A DNA stretch of 64,000 nt from Incurvaria masculella (taxonomy: Eukaryota > Arthropoda > Insecta > Lepidoptera > Incurvariidae), in assembly GCA_946894095.1 (NCBI GenBank), contig OX335644.1, forward strand, positions 25,587,595 to 25,651,594, given 5' to 3'. Position 1 is the first letter of the stretch. The number at the start of each line of letters is the position of its first letter. The notes beneath the pieces are model-generated. The model saw only the letters and a program-made list of their open reading frames with translations. It made no database searches and was not told the origin of the DNA. Of this stretch, positions 42,918 through 53,900 are shown piece after piece. A program made the position numbers and the translations under genes.

Positions 42918-43119
42918 GACGAGTGACACACAACGCGGACAAACTACTGTCTTCGGACAACAAATAAATGGTCTACTACCCGCAAGACCGGGCAGGCCCG
43001 CCGATCCGACAGTAGTCTGTCCGGGCCCGGGAGACAACAGATAAGTGGCCTACAAATTAAATGGACGACACACTAGAAATTGTTTTACTTATCTGTCCCA
43101 AGAAAGATGCGGCTGGAAA

Positions 43120-43147
43120 GATCTTAGCCAAAAGGCCGAGAAGCGAT
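43120..43147 (-). ncRNA. U2 snRNA gene, first 28 nt
   Basis: On the minus strand it reads atcgcttctcggccttttgg then ctaagatc, the invariant 5' end of U2 (stem I and the U6-pairing region). The retroelement's 5' UTR begins immediately afterwards. DNA at higher coordinates should hold the U2 promoter; no PSE was assigned with confidence. Confidence 0.93.
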
Positions 43148-43444
43148 AACCAGAGGGAGTTTTCTGACCCTTATAAACTCTATAACAAAAATAAAATTAC
43201 CGCGATATCATAAAAGTTAAAATTTTCCCCCAGCGACATCTAGTGACCAACGCATAGTACTAAAACTACGCTCAAATGCGACGAAACGGCAGGAGGCACG
43301 CAAAAAACGATTAGGACTAGCGCATAGGTTGGTCGGGAGGGCCGTAAATAAAAAAAAAATTTTTTTAAATTGAAACCTAACTTAAAAAAAATTTTTTTTG
43401 GTTGCCAAAAATCATTGATTTTGGTTTGAATGTATCAGATACTT

Positions 43445-43640
43445 ATGCTGCGACAAATTATGATATGGAAATGTTTGGGTTGGTTGTGATGTGGTCGAAC
43501 TCCTGGACCCTCCCTCCCTCCAACGTAAACCGTGTGAGAGGGACACCCGTATGCTCTGATAATTTTCCATATGGGAAGTAATTTTGGGTGGTTGTGATCA
43601 CAGGTTGTGATGTGGTCGACCTCCGGGGCCATACCTCCCT
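43445..43640. repeat. Tandem unit flanking U2, second location
   Basis: Two diverged units with 'ggttgtgatgtggtcgaac', 'ccctccctccaacgtaaac' and 'catatgggaagtaattttg', the same words as at 37840-38215 in the same orientation. Confidence 0.75.
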
Positions 43641-43659
43641 ACGCTACGCCTGTGTATAA

Positions 43660-44730
43660 TAGTGACATTATAAATTATAGGTAAGTAGATAGGTAATTTG
43701 TTTCTTATGGAAAATATACCCCAACCTCGCGAACTAAAGTTTTCTGAAAGTCCTTCGTTTAAAGTTACTTTTTCTAACTTTTCAAGGCGACAACATTTAT
43801 ATGAATACATCCCCGTATAGAGCCGAATGATAAGTGTTTATTTCACAGGTTTATTGGAAATCGTACCCAAAGAGTATGCAAACGCTTATCGTACCATCTG
43901 GGACATCGATGAAAACAATGAGCACAATACAGCTGAACGCCTAGAGTTAAAAATTTGACGTGCCACCTAGCGTAAGCTGAGGAATTCATTGCGTGCGATC
44001 ACCGCACCTGTATTTGTAATGGATTTTAAGACGGTGCGGTAGATGGCGCTATTATGCGGCTGAAGGATTGTTTGAATTTTATTTTTCCGATGTGCTCTTG
44101 TTCAAATATTAGTGTAATATTTGGGCGTAATATTGCGTTCAGTTTTAAAAGAGCGTAAATGACATTACAACCAATTTCGATAGTAAAAAAAGTAAATAAA
44201 ATATGTAGATTGATGGTCTAGCTATAATTTAAAGATAACTAGTGCTTTGTGTTCTCAAATTATAAAAATAGTCATAAATTGACATACAAAAATTGTAACA
44301 CAGAACTTGATGAGCGTCAGATACTACCGTTATAGCTCCGGCATCTTGTTCCAAGATTCTATCATAGATATAATATTACTGATTCTATTAGCCCTCGTTA
44401 TAAATCGTTGTTATAAATAAACTAAAATGGTCTGAGCCCTTATTGACAGCGCCAAAGAATAAGTCAAAGCACTGCGTGACGGCGCATTAGGACGTAGCTT
44501 ACTGTAGTTTGACTACAGATTGATTAAATGAAATAAAAAAATAAAAGTATGTAATAGTACAGAATAAATAATAGAAATACTAATAGAATTTTCCAGAGCG
44601 GAAGCCGTGCTTCGCAAATTTCACAACAATGAGTATAGTATCGCTGATATTATTTTCGTAAGCACATTTAGGTTTTTTAAAGTGTGCCCATATGATCTAT
44701 AAATATTATGCCATCCGAAGTGTGATGTAA
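43660..44730. other. Intergenic, no gene seen
   Basis: No exon recognised. The part near 44130-44240 shares 'ttgcgttcagttttaaaag'-like and 'gattgatggtctagctata' words with the MITE family at 14125-14440. Confidence 0.5.
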
Positions 44731-45106
44731 GGATAGGTTAAGTTAGGGAAGGTTGGGTTAGGTTAGGTTATTCTAGGTTGGGTTAGGTTAGGTTAGGTGA
44801 GGTTAGGTTAGGTTATGTTAGGTTAGGTTGGGGTAGGCTAGGTTAGGTTAGGTGAGGTTAGGTTAGGTTAGGTTGGGATAGGTTAGGTTAGGTTAGGTTA
44901 GGTTAGGTTAGGTTAGGTTGGGGTAGGTTAGGTTAGGTTAGGATAGGTTAGGTTAGGTTAGGTTAGGTTAGGTTAGGTTTGGTTAGGTTAGGTTAGGTTA
45001 GGTTAGGTTGTGGTAGGTTAGGTTAGGTTAGGATAGGTTAGGTTAGGTTAGGTTAGGTTAGGTTAGGTTTGGTTAGGTTAGGTTTGGTTAGGTTAGGTTA
45101 GGTTAT
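44731..45106 (+). repeat. Interstitial (TTAGG)n block
   Basis: About 370 bases of TTAGG pentamers, the insect telomere unit, with variants such as ggggt, ggata and tttgg spread throughout. All in one direction (TTAGG on the plus strand). Passes directly into the GGTCAGAG satellite. Confidence 0.95.
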
Positions 45107-46690
45107 GCTGAAGGTCAGAGAGTCAGTGGGTGAGAGGGTTAGAGGTTCAGAGGGTCATAGGTTCAGAGGGTCAGATGGACAGAGGGATGGAGGGTCAGAG
45201 AGTCAGAGGTTTAGACGTTCAGAGAGTTAGAAGGTCGGAGGATCAGAGGGTCGGTGGTTTAGGGGTTCAGCGGGTTAGATGTTCAGTGGGTCAGAGGTTC
45301 AGAGGGTCAGAGGATAAAAACATCAGAGGGTCAGAGGGTTAGAGGGTCGAAGTTTCAGAGGTTCAGTAAGTTAGAGGCTTAGAGGGTCAGAGGGAAAGAG
45401 GGATGGAGGGTCAGAGGGTCAAACGTCGTAGGGTCAGAGGTTTAGACGTTCCGAGGGTTAGAGGGTCGGAGGGTCAGAGAGTCGAAGGTTCGGAGGTTCA
45501 GTGGGTCAAGTGGTCAGAGGGTCAGAGGGTCGGAAATTCAGAAGATCAGTAGGTCAGAAGGTCTGCGGGTCAGAGGGTCAGAGGGTCAAAGGATCAGACG
45601 GTCAGAGGGTCATAGGATCAGACGGTCAGAGGGTCAGAGGGTCAGAGGGCTAGAGGGTCGAAGTTTCAGAGGTTCAGTCAGTCAAAGGTTTAGAGGGTCG
45701 GAGGGAAAGAGAGAAGGAGAGTCAGACGGTCAAACGTCGTAGGGTCGGAGGGTCAGCGGGTTTAAGGTTCGGAGGTTCAGTGGGTCAGAGGATCAGTGGG
45801 TCAGAGGGTCAGAGCTTCAGAGGGTCAGGTGGTCAGAGTCAGAGTGTCGGAAATTCAGAGGATCAGTGGGTCGGAAGGTCTGCGGGTCAGGGGGTCAGAG
45901 GGTCAAAGGATCAGACGGTCAGAGGGTCAGAGAGTCAGAGGGTCAAAGGATCAGACGGTCAGAGGGTCAGAGGGTTTGAGGATCTGAGGGCATAGGGTTC
46001 AGATGGTCTGAAGATGAAACATCAGAGGGTCAGACGGCTAGAGGGTCGAAGTTTCAGAGGTTCAGTGGGTCAGAGGTTTAGAGGTTCAGAGGGAAAGAGG
46101 GAAGGAGAGTCAGAGAGTCAAACGTTGTAGGGTCGGAGGCTCAGATGGTCGAAGGTTCGTAGGTTCATTGGGTCTGAGGTTCAGTGGTTCAAATGATCAG
46201 TGGGTCAGAGGGTCTGAGCTTTAGAGGGTCAGATGGTCAGAGGGTCAGAGGGTCAGGGGAGAGGGTAGGAAGTTTAGAGGATCAGTGGGTCAGAGGGTCT
46301 GAGGGTCAGAGGGTCAGAGGGTCAAAGGGTCAGACGGTCAGAGGATCTGAGGGTCTGAGTGCATAAGGTTCAGAGGGTCAGAGGATTAAACATCAGAGGG
46401 TCAGAGGGCTAGAGGGTCGAAGTTACAGAGGTTCAGAGGGAAGGAGAGTCAGAGGGTCAAACGTTGTAGGGTCGGAGGCTCAGGGGGTCGAAGGTTCGGA
46501 GGTTCAGTGGGTCTGAGGTTCAGTGGTTCAAATGATCAGTGGGTCAGAGGGTCTGAGCTTTAGAGGGTCAGGTGGTCAGAGGGTCAGAGGGTCAGGGGAG
46601 AGGGTAGGAAGTTTAGAGGATCAGTGGGTCAGAGGGTCTGAGGGTCAGAGGGTCAGAGGGTCAAAGGGTCAGACGGTCAGAGGGTCGTAC
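45107..46690 (+). repeat. GGTCAGAG satellite with higher-order repeat
   Basis: Short units around 'gggtcagag' (8-9 bases) over 1.6 kb with many variants (gttcagagg, ggtcggagg, gatcagtgg). A higher-order period of about 339 bases is visible: the text from 46170 is repeated nearly unchanged from 46509. Open frames rich in S-E-G-Q-R are by-products. Confidence 0.95.
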
Positions 46691-46974
46691 GCAGGTACAA
46701 GGTTACATCGGTAGACCTAATACAACATGGCGGCGAGTTGTCAACACGGCTTTGACACGGCGCTCACGTAGTTCTTCTGAGTTTGGATAGATGGCGCTAC
46801 TTTTTCCTTGTATGGAGAAGATTTCTTTCAATTCTATAGAAGGGCGTATCCTTACCTTTGAAATCATTGGTCGCAACACTATTTGTTGGGGGTATCGTTT
46901 GATTTTAAAAGACCCACGATACCACCAGGGGTATCGCCAGGGGTATCGTGGGTCCGTCCTTCCCTGGACTCCTC

Positions 46975-47120
46975 TATACACACAACTACCGTATGATATT
47001 AGCCCGATATACCACATTCCCGAAGGAATTAGGTGCCATGCCAGGACCTTCCCATCGTGGAAGTACCATTGTCCGTGTTTGCCATCCAGTTCAATGTAGC
47101 CGAGCAATATAAGGAAGGTC
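46975..47120. repeat. SINE fragments
   Basis: Pieces with 'attaggtgccatgccagga' and 'ccatccagttcaatgtagc', in conflicting orientations. Truncated copies of the tRNA-headed SINE. Confidence 0.6.
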
Positions 47121-47130
47121 CTGGCATTAC

Positions 47131-47302
47131 CAAATTAAAAACTATGCACATTGTCTGCGTTGTGGACATGTTGCATCCTCCTCATCACGGAGCCTGTCTT
47201 TTTCTTTGAAACAGAGAAGGTCCCAGAGCCCAATAGCAGAGTTTTGTATCGTGCCCGCGAATGAAGGAATTGTATCGTGCCCGTCAGGAAGGGCCACCTT
47301 AA
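47131..47302 (-). mobile_element. TTAA-ended element, partial copy 6
   Basis: Retains the left terminal region in reverse (catgttgcatcctcctcat ... gggccaccttaa). The other half is missing. Confidence 0.75.
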
Positions 47303-47807
47303 GTTGGGTTGGCCATTTTTTTTAAATTGAAAACAGCGGGTCTTATAGTAGGCTGGCTAGGCGCGGCAGATGGCATATCTCCATCCTTTTTATCTATAGG
47401 TATTATTGTATGAGGGGGCAACAATAAAAAAAGGCAGAAATTTAAATAAAATACATTTTATTATTTCTCTGGATAACATAACTATTTGCAATTCGATTAT
47501 TTACAATTCCCAACAAACTATGAGGGAATTAAGTCAAAATTCCCTCATAGTTTATGCTTCACGTAAAAATCATTGGAAAAAGTGAAAGGTTCGGTGTGGG
47601 ATTTGAACCTGGTACCTCGATTGGTAGCATCAGAAAAATATAAGGCAACGATAAAGAGGAGCAAAGCGGCAATGCCAATTGATAAATAATCCACTAAAAT
47701 GATAAAGTTAATTACAAAGCCTATCGAATATAGAGATAGTTTTTAGATAATTTTTCACTAATTTAAATATTCTCAAAAATATATTATTTTCATTTAATCT
47801 TAATGCC

Positions 47808-47813
47808 TTTATT
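47808..47813 (-). terminator. Candidate poly(A) signal of PRKDC
   Basis: Minus strand AATAAA about 100 bases beyond the PRKDC stop codon. Position is typical; usage unproven. Confidence 0.55.
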
Positions 47814-47913
47814 GTAGCAAAAATAACAATTTCAATGAATGACGACATGATTCTGGAATTTCCAACAGCCAGATGTAAGGGAAGTGATCCCTGCCGAGTG
47901 TCCAGACCCGGTA

Positions 47914-47991
47914 TCACAGCCACGGCTCCCAACCCGCCCGGCTGACTGCGAGGATCTCCTCACTGGTACACTGCCGGAGAATGGAGGACAC
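47914..47991 (-). CDS. PRKDC terminal exon j (FATC)
   Basis: Acceptor GTTTCCAG|GT; stop TGA at 47916-47914. Encodes VSSILRQCTSEEILAVSRAG then WEPWL. The FATC motif of DNA-PKcs is closed by W-E-P-W plus a hydrophobic residue, seen exactly here. Confidence 0.95.
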   Translation of the reverse strand: MSSILRQCTSEEILAVSRAGWEPWL

Positions 47992-50900
47992 CTGGAAACG
48001 CAGAAACACACCAAATTAATGTGGTTCGACACACCTGTACAGTTCTATCTATCCGAGTCACCCTGTACCTGCTCTTCGACACCAAGTCCTGCTGCGTGGA
48101 GTCGTCCAGTGCCGCCAGCACTGGCAATTATTGATCAGGCAATTATTCAACTATTTGACAATTCTATTGATGCTGTGTATTTCATATTTTATGTTGTATT
48201 CTGACAATTCTATTAGAGCTCTGTATTTTAAATCTAATTTTGTATCCTGACAATTCTATTCATGCCCTGTATGTCACATTGTAATCTGTATTCGGACAAT
48301 TATTGCTTATTTGATGAACTTATTTAGTTATTAATTTATAAATAAATTAATTATAAATAAAGATTTCAATACCTCATATTTTTAAAATTTTATAACTGTG
48401 TATACCCAGTAATAGTGAGTTTTTAACTTTTAACTTGAAACTTAGCCTTTTGCCACGGAATAGATTTTGACGACTCTAAGTGTTCCTTATGTGTTCCAAC
48501 AGCGTGCCCTGGAACGAGAGCTACGAGAAATCCCTGCACGGTTGTATCACTACGAGTCACCCTGTACGTGCTCCTCTCCGCGTCCCCGGCGACGTCCAGC
48601 AACATGGCACAGAAGAAGCCTGTTGCGTGGAGGCGTCCAGTGCCGCCAGTGTACTGTGGAGTCACCCTGTACCTGCTCCTCGACGCTATAGAGCGGCCTC
48701 CTCTCCGCGTCCCCGGCGACGTCCAGCAACATGGCACAGAAGAAGCCTGTTGCGTGGAGGCGTCCAGTGCCGCCAGTGTACTGTGGAGTCACCCTGTACC
48801 TGCTCCTCGACGCTATAGAGCGGCCTCCTCTCCGCGTCCCCGGCGACGTCCAGCAACATGGCACAGAAGAAGCCTGTTGCGTGGAGGCGTCCAGTGCCGC
48901 CAGTGTACTGTGGAGTCACCCTGTACCTGCTCCTCGACGCTATAGAGCGGCCTCCTCTCCGCGTCCCCGGCGACGTCCAGCAACATGGCACAGAAGAAGC
49001 CTGTTGCGTGGAGGCGTCCAGTGCCGCCAGTGTACTGTGGAGTCACCCTGTACCTGCTCCTCGACGCTATAGAGCGGCCTCCTCTCCGCGTCCCCGGCGA
49101 CGTCCAGCAACATGGCACAGAAGAAGCCTGTTGCGTGGAGGCGTCCAGTGCCGCCAGTGTACTGTGGAGTCACCCTGTACCTGCTCCTCGACGCTATAGA
49201 GCGGCCTCCTCTCCGCGTCCCCGGCGACGTCCAGCAACATGGCACAGAAGAAGCCTGTTGCGTGGAGGCGTCCAGTGCCGCCAGTGTACTGTGGAGTCAC
49301 CCTGTACCTGCTCCTCGACGCTATAGAGCGGCCTCCTCTCCGCGTCCCCGGCGACGTCCAGCAACATGGCACAGAAGAAGCCTGTTGCGTGGAGGCGTCC
49401 AGTGCCGCCAGTGTACTGTGGAGTCACCCTGTACCTGCTCCTCGACGCTATAGAGCGGCCTCCTCTCCGCGTCCCCGGCGACGTCAAGCAACATGGCACA
49501 GAAGAAGCCTGTTGCGTAGAGGCGTCCAGTGCCGCCAGTGTACTGTGGAGTCACCCTGTACCTGCTCCTCGACGCTATAGAGCGTCCTCCTCTCCGCATT
49601 TCCGGCGACTTCCAGCAGCACGGTGCGGAAGAAGCCCGCGTCCTGCTGCGTGGAGGTGTCCAATGCCGCCAGCGTGCTGTGGAAGGAGAGGTCCTCTCCG
49701 GACAGCTTCCGCTTCATACGCTCCAACTGGAACCATTACATGATGTTTTTTTTTATAGGATTTCTATTAATGTACTCGAGCTTATGTCGAAAGTAAAATA
49801 AATGGTTGAACTATAATTGGTAAGAAGATTATGGGACTGTGTGCATATAATAGATATGTCCCGGTACCTGACTATAACCTCACACTCATACCCTCAAGTT
49901 TTTGGTCACATCGGAGGTGCAGACTTGTACCTGTAAACGTACAGTCGAGAGTTAAGGTGGCCCAACCCGCTCATCTCCCCATACAAACGGGGAAAGAAGA
50001 TCACGCCCATATTTCTTATCAGAGATCCCAAATTTCACTCAAAAGAGCTTTATTTGATCGAACTAGATGTCTGATGACCGTTGGCATTGTAAAATTGTGT
50101 TTGGTTTATAAGTTCTAAGGCCCGAAAGTTCGAATATTTCGCGCGTTTTATACAATAACTTTGGAGGTGGATTACGCAATGATAAAGTAAGAACATCTTA
50201 AAAAGATTAGTTATCAGACATAGCTTATTTAATCAAGATTTATAATCTATTTAGTTTTTGTTATATTTTTTACTACAGTGGTCGTGGCTTACTTTTAGCT
50301 ATAAGTCGTTTTGAAATTAAAATTTTCGTAAATCTTACCAAATCATACGCTATGCACATTGTCTTTTTTGTGGACATGTTGCATCTTCCTCATCACGGAG
50401 CCTGTCTAATTCTTTGAAACAGAGAAGGTCCCAGAGCGCAACAGCACGCTTTTGTACCGTGCCCGCGAATGAGTTAGGCCCGCCGGGTTGGGCCACCTTA
50501 ATTTCTAATTATAACCGGATTATTTATTTATTTATAAAATCAACAGCTCATAATTACAGACATGTTAACAAAAAACTTATACTAGAACACAAGCTAATTA
50601 ATTATAGATTTCCACTTGGTAATATATTATTATTATTATTATTATATTGTAATGCACTAGCAGCATTATGCTGATGCGTGCACTTCTTTTTATGCACTTG
50701 CACTTTTGTTTTTAAGCACTTGCACTTATTTATTTATTTATTGTCTATGAATTTTTTTTTATAAATTATTTTTTTATTTATATATATTTTTTTTATTTTA
50801 AGTAAAGATCCAGTTTGTTTTTGAAAACATTTACTGACGATGCACTTATTATTTCTTCAGGTAGGCCGTTCCAATTATCCACAACTCTGTTTGTTAGGAA

Positions 50901-53900
50901 ATGTTTTCGAGGATTTGTTGATGCTAGGGTGCGATTTATCTTTAGCGAGTGACCGCGTAGCCTTTCGTTAGTGTTAAATATGTACATTGTTTTGAAATTA
51001 TTGACATCATAGAATTCATGCAGTATTTTATATGTTTCGATAAGATCCCCACGCTGTCTGCGTTTTTCCAGTGTTGTGAGGCCTAATAGCTTTAGTCGGT
51101 CCTCATAATGTTTGTTTTTCATGGTGACTACCATCTTTGTTGCTCGTCTTTGGACTTTTTCAAGTACATCTATATCCTTCTTGAAGTAGGGGCTCCAAAC
51201 TTGGTAGGCGTATTCAAGAAGTGGCCGCACATATGTCTTATATAGCTTGATGAATAACTCCGGAGTAATAATAGAGAATGCTTTTCGGATCATGTAAAGC
51301 AGGGAGTTTGTACGTTTCACTGTTTCAGTTATGTGTAGATCCCACTTAAGGTCGTAAGATATAGTTACTCCGAGGTCACTTTGTGATGTGACTGATTTTA
51401 ATTCGTGATCATCAATTGTGTAGCTGCAATGGGGGTTTTTAGGACCAATATGTAACACAGTGCATTTTTCGGGGTTTAATGAAATAAGCCAATCCTTGGT
51501 CCACTGGACAACCCTATTTAGGTCATCATAGTGGTTTGTAAATATTTTCATGGAATGTAACCTTTGTGCAACTGCTAACATATATTACATATTGATGTAC
51601 GGGGGAATATGAGTATAGGGTGTGTGCGAGTGGTGCGTGCAAAGGTGAAAGAGGGTGAGAGGGTGAGGGAGGGTGTGTGTGTGTGTGAGGGTGCGTGCGC
51701 GCGTGTGTGTGTGTATTTGTGTTTATGAGGGAGGGTGATGGAGAATGTGTACATGACTGTGCATTACAACAGACATAGAGGCTCGTACTACTTCATTGCT
51801 ATCTAGCATAGTTCAACTCGCGTCACAAAACGTAAGCAAAATAAATGTGATGAGCGACCTTGACGGGCAGGTCCGCGTCGGAGTCCCAGCGGAAGGCGAG
51901 CGCGCAGGCGGCGTGCAGCGGGCGCCGCGCCGCGCGCAGCTCCGCCACCGCGCGCTCCATCCGCCGCTCGAGCCCTGAGTCCGACATGACGCATCCCGGT
52001 GAGTTGGGCCGCGCATCGGAGGTGCGTTCACATTACCACAATTCGTCGCACTCGAGACATACAGGGGTATCTCACAATTATAGCTTTATATAGATATATA
52101 GAATACAGATATTAATTTATTTTCTCTATTATTTATGATTGAACTCTTAGAAAATCTTCTTACCAGGTTATTTTTTTTTCAGCATTATTTGCATCATATT
52201 CAGTAAAATATAAAAGAAAACAGAGAAACTATCACTTTTTCAACTCTACTGCAAATTTAGTAAAAATTAGATACGCCTGTTTGTCCCGGGTGCGACGATT
52301 TTATGAAATGTCTTATACAGAAGAGATGTTATTTTTATTTAGTTGAGTAATAATCGCTACGTTTAATTTGAAAAAATTGGCCCATAACGCTTCATACTTT
52401 TTTTTCTAGAGAGTGTCAAACTCAGAAAAAGTGGGATGTGGCGCAAATTATTGTTTCTAAGTCCTTGCAAATGCCGAATTTTATTTTAAATATGTGACAT
52501 ACATTTACTAATTTTTTTTTTTTATATTGGTTTCATTTTTAACCATATTATGTCAATCGGAAATTTATACATCTCCTCATGGTAAAGATTTCTTTTAAAT
52601 AAGAGAGACAGAATTCATTACTTTTTGTGTAATTCTTGGACGCACAGTTTAAGCTACATTTGCCTACACATGCTCATGCATACCTTCGTAAGCCTGAGTA
52701 TTTACACTAATAGATTATAACAAATTCAGCTGCAGATAGCTGCGGTCTTCTTGGAAATTTCAGTTCGAAAACATGTACTCAGGTAAAGTCATTCGCGATT
52801 CCGCGCAGGACAGGAGGTGTTTTGGTAATTGCTGGTGCGCTTATCTATCGTTAGCTCTGGTATACCATATTTAAAACTAAAGGTGGCCCAACCCGCTCAT
52901 CTCCCCATACAAACGGGGAAAGAAGATCACGCCCATATTTCTTATCAGAGATCCCAAATTTCGCTCAAAAGAGCTTTATTTGATCGAACTAGATGTCTGA
53001 TGACCGTTGGCATTGTAAAATTGTGTTTGGTTTCTAAGTTATAAGGCCTTAAAGTTCGAATATTTCGCGCGTTTTATACAATATTTATTACGCAATGATA
53101 AAGTAAGAAAATCTTAAAAAGATTAGTCATCAGACATAGCTTATTTAATCAAGATTTATAATCTATTTGGTTTTTGTTAGATTTTTGACTACAGCGGTCG
53201 TGGTTTACTTTTAGCTATAAGTCGTTTTGAAATAATTGTTTTCGTAAATCTTACCAAATCATACACTATGCACATTATCTTTTTTGTGGACATGTTGCAT
53301 CTTTCTCATCACGGAGCCTGTCTTTTTCTTTGAAACAGAGAAGGTCCCAGAGCGCAACGGCACGGTTTTGTACAGTGCCCGCGAATGAGTTAGCCCCGCC
53401 GGGTTGGGACACCTTAATGTGGTAAAATTATATTATAGTTATACATAATATATGTATATAGTTCTATACATAAAATTCAAAACAACATCAGCTCAAAATG
53501 GAAAGTTTCGCGGTTCCCTACAGTGTTCTGTGTTCGGAATTGATAAAGTGATAGGGCTAAACTACGATCATTTTACGAACAAAGTTTGTAAATCAAAGTG
53601 AAGGGAGACTTGAGTGCATCTTGGATGCAGGCTACAAACGATTTTATTCGCAATTCCAACGGAGATGGCAAAATGCACATCACAAAAAACAGAGTTTCGA
53701 GACCAAATATGGCAACAGGCGAAACCAGCCCCGATCGCCGAAATCAACGATTTGAACTAAGACATCATGAAAATGTTTGCCATAATCCTCGATGCAATCA
53801 CATGCAAGGAAAGGGCGAATTTCCAAAAATAATTGGGAAGTATTGCCTCGAGACGGCCAACAAGTTTTTGGCACTATACGATTGGTACAACATTACACCT

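Larger units (their letters stand above)
39222..43119 (-). mobile_element. U2-snRNA-targeted non-LTR retrotransposon (Utopia/NeSL-like), full length
   Basis: 3.9 kb element in the same orientation as the U2 gene it splits. 5' UTR about 280 bases (43119-42841), one ORF of 1140 codons (42840-39418), and a 3' UTR of ~196 bases without a long poly(A). Both flanks are U2 snRNA: 28 nt upstream, ~150 nt downstream. About nine U2 bases at the junction appear to be lost. U2-specific elements with a restriction-like endonuclease are known as Utopia (NeSL clade); this assignment rests on target plus domain layout, not on a tree. Confidence 0.9.

Noticed and set aside
44731..45106. CRISPR or true chromosome end
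   Set aside because: The pentamers are degenerate and unique sequence continues on both sides, so it is interstitial.
45130..46714. S/E/G/Q/R-rich frames in the GGTCAGAG region
   Set aside because: Low-complexity satellite translation with no start context or family resemblance.
48423..49743. Many 92-125-codon frames on both strands
   Set aside because: They repeat with the 127-bp array and merely reflect stop-free units, not genes.
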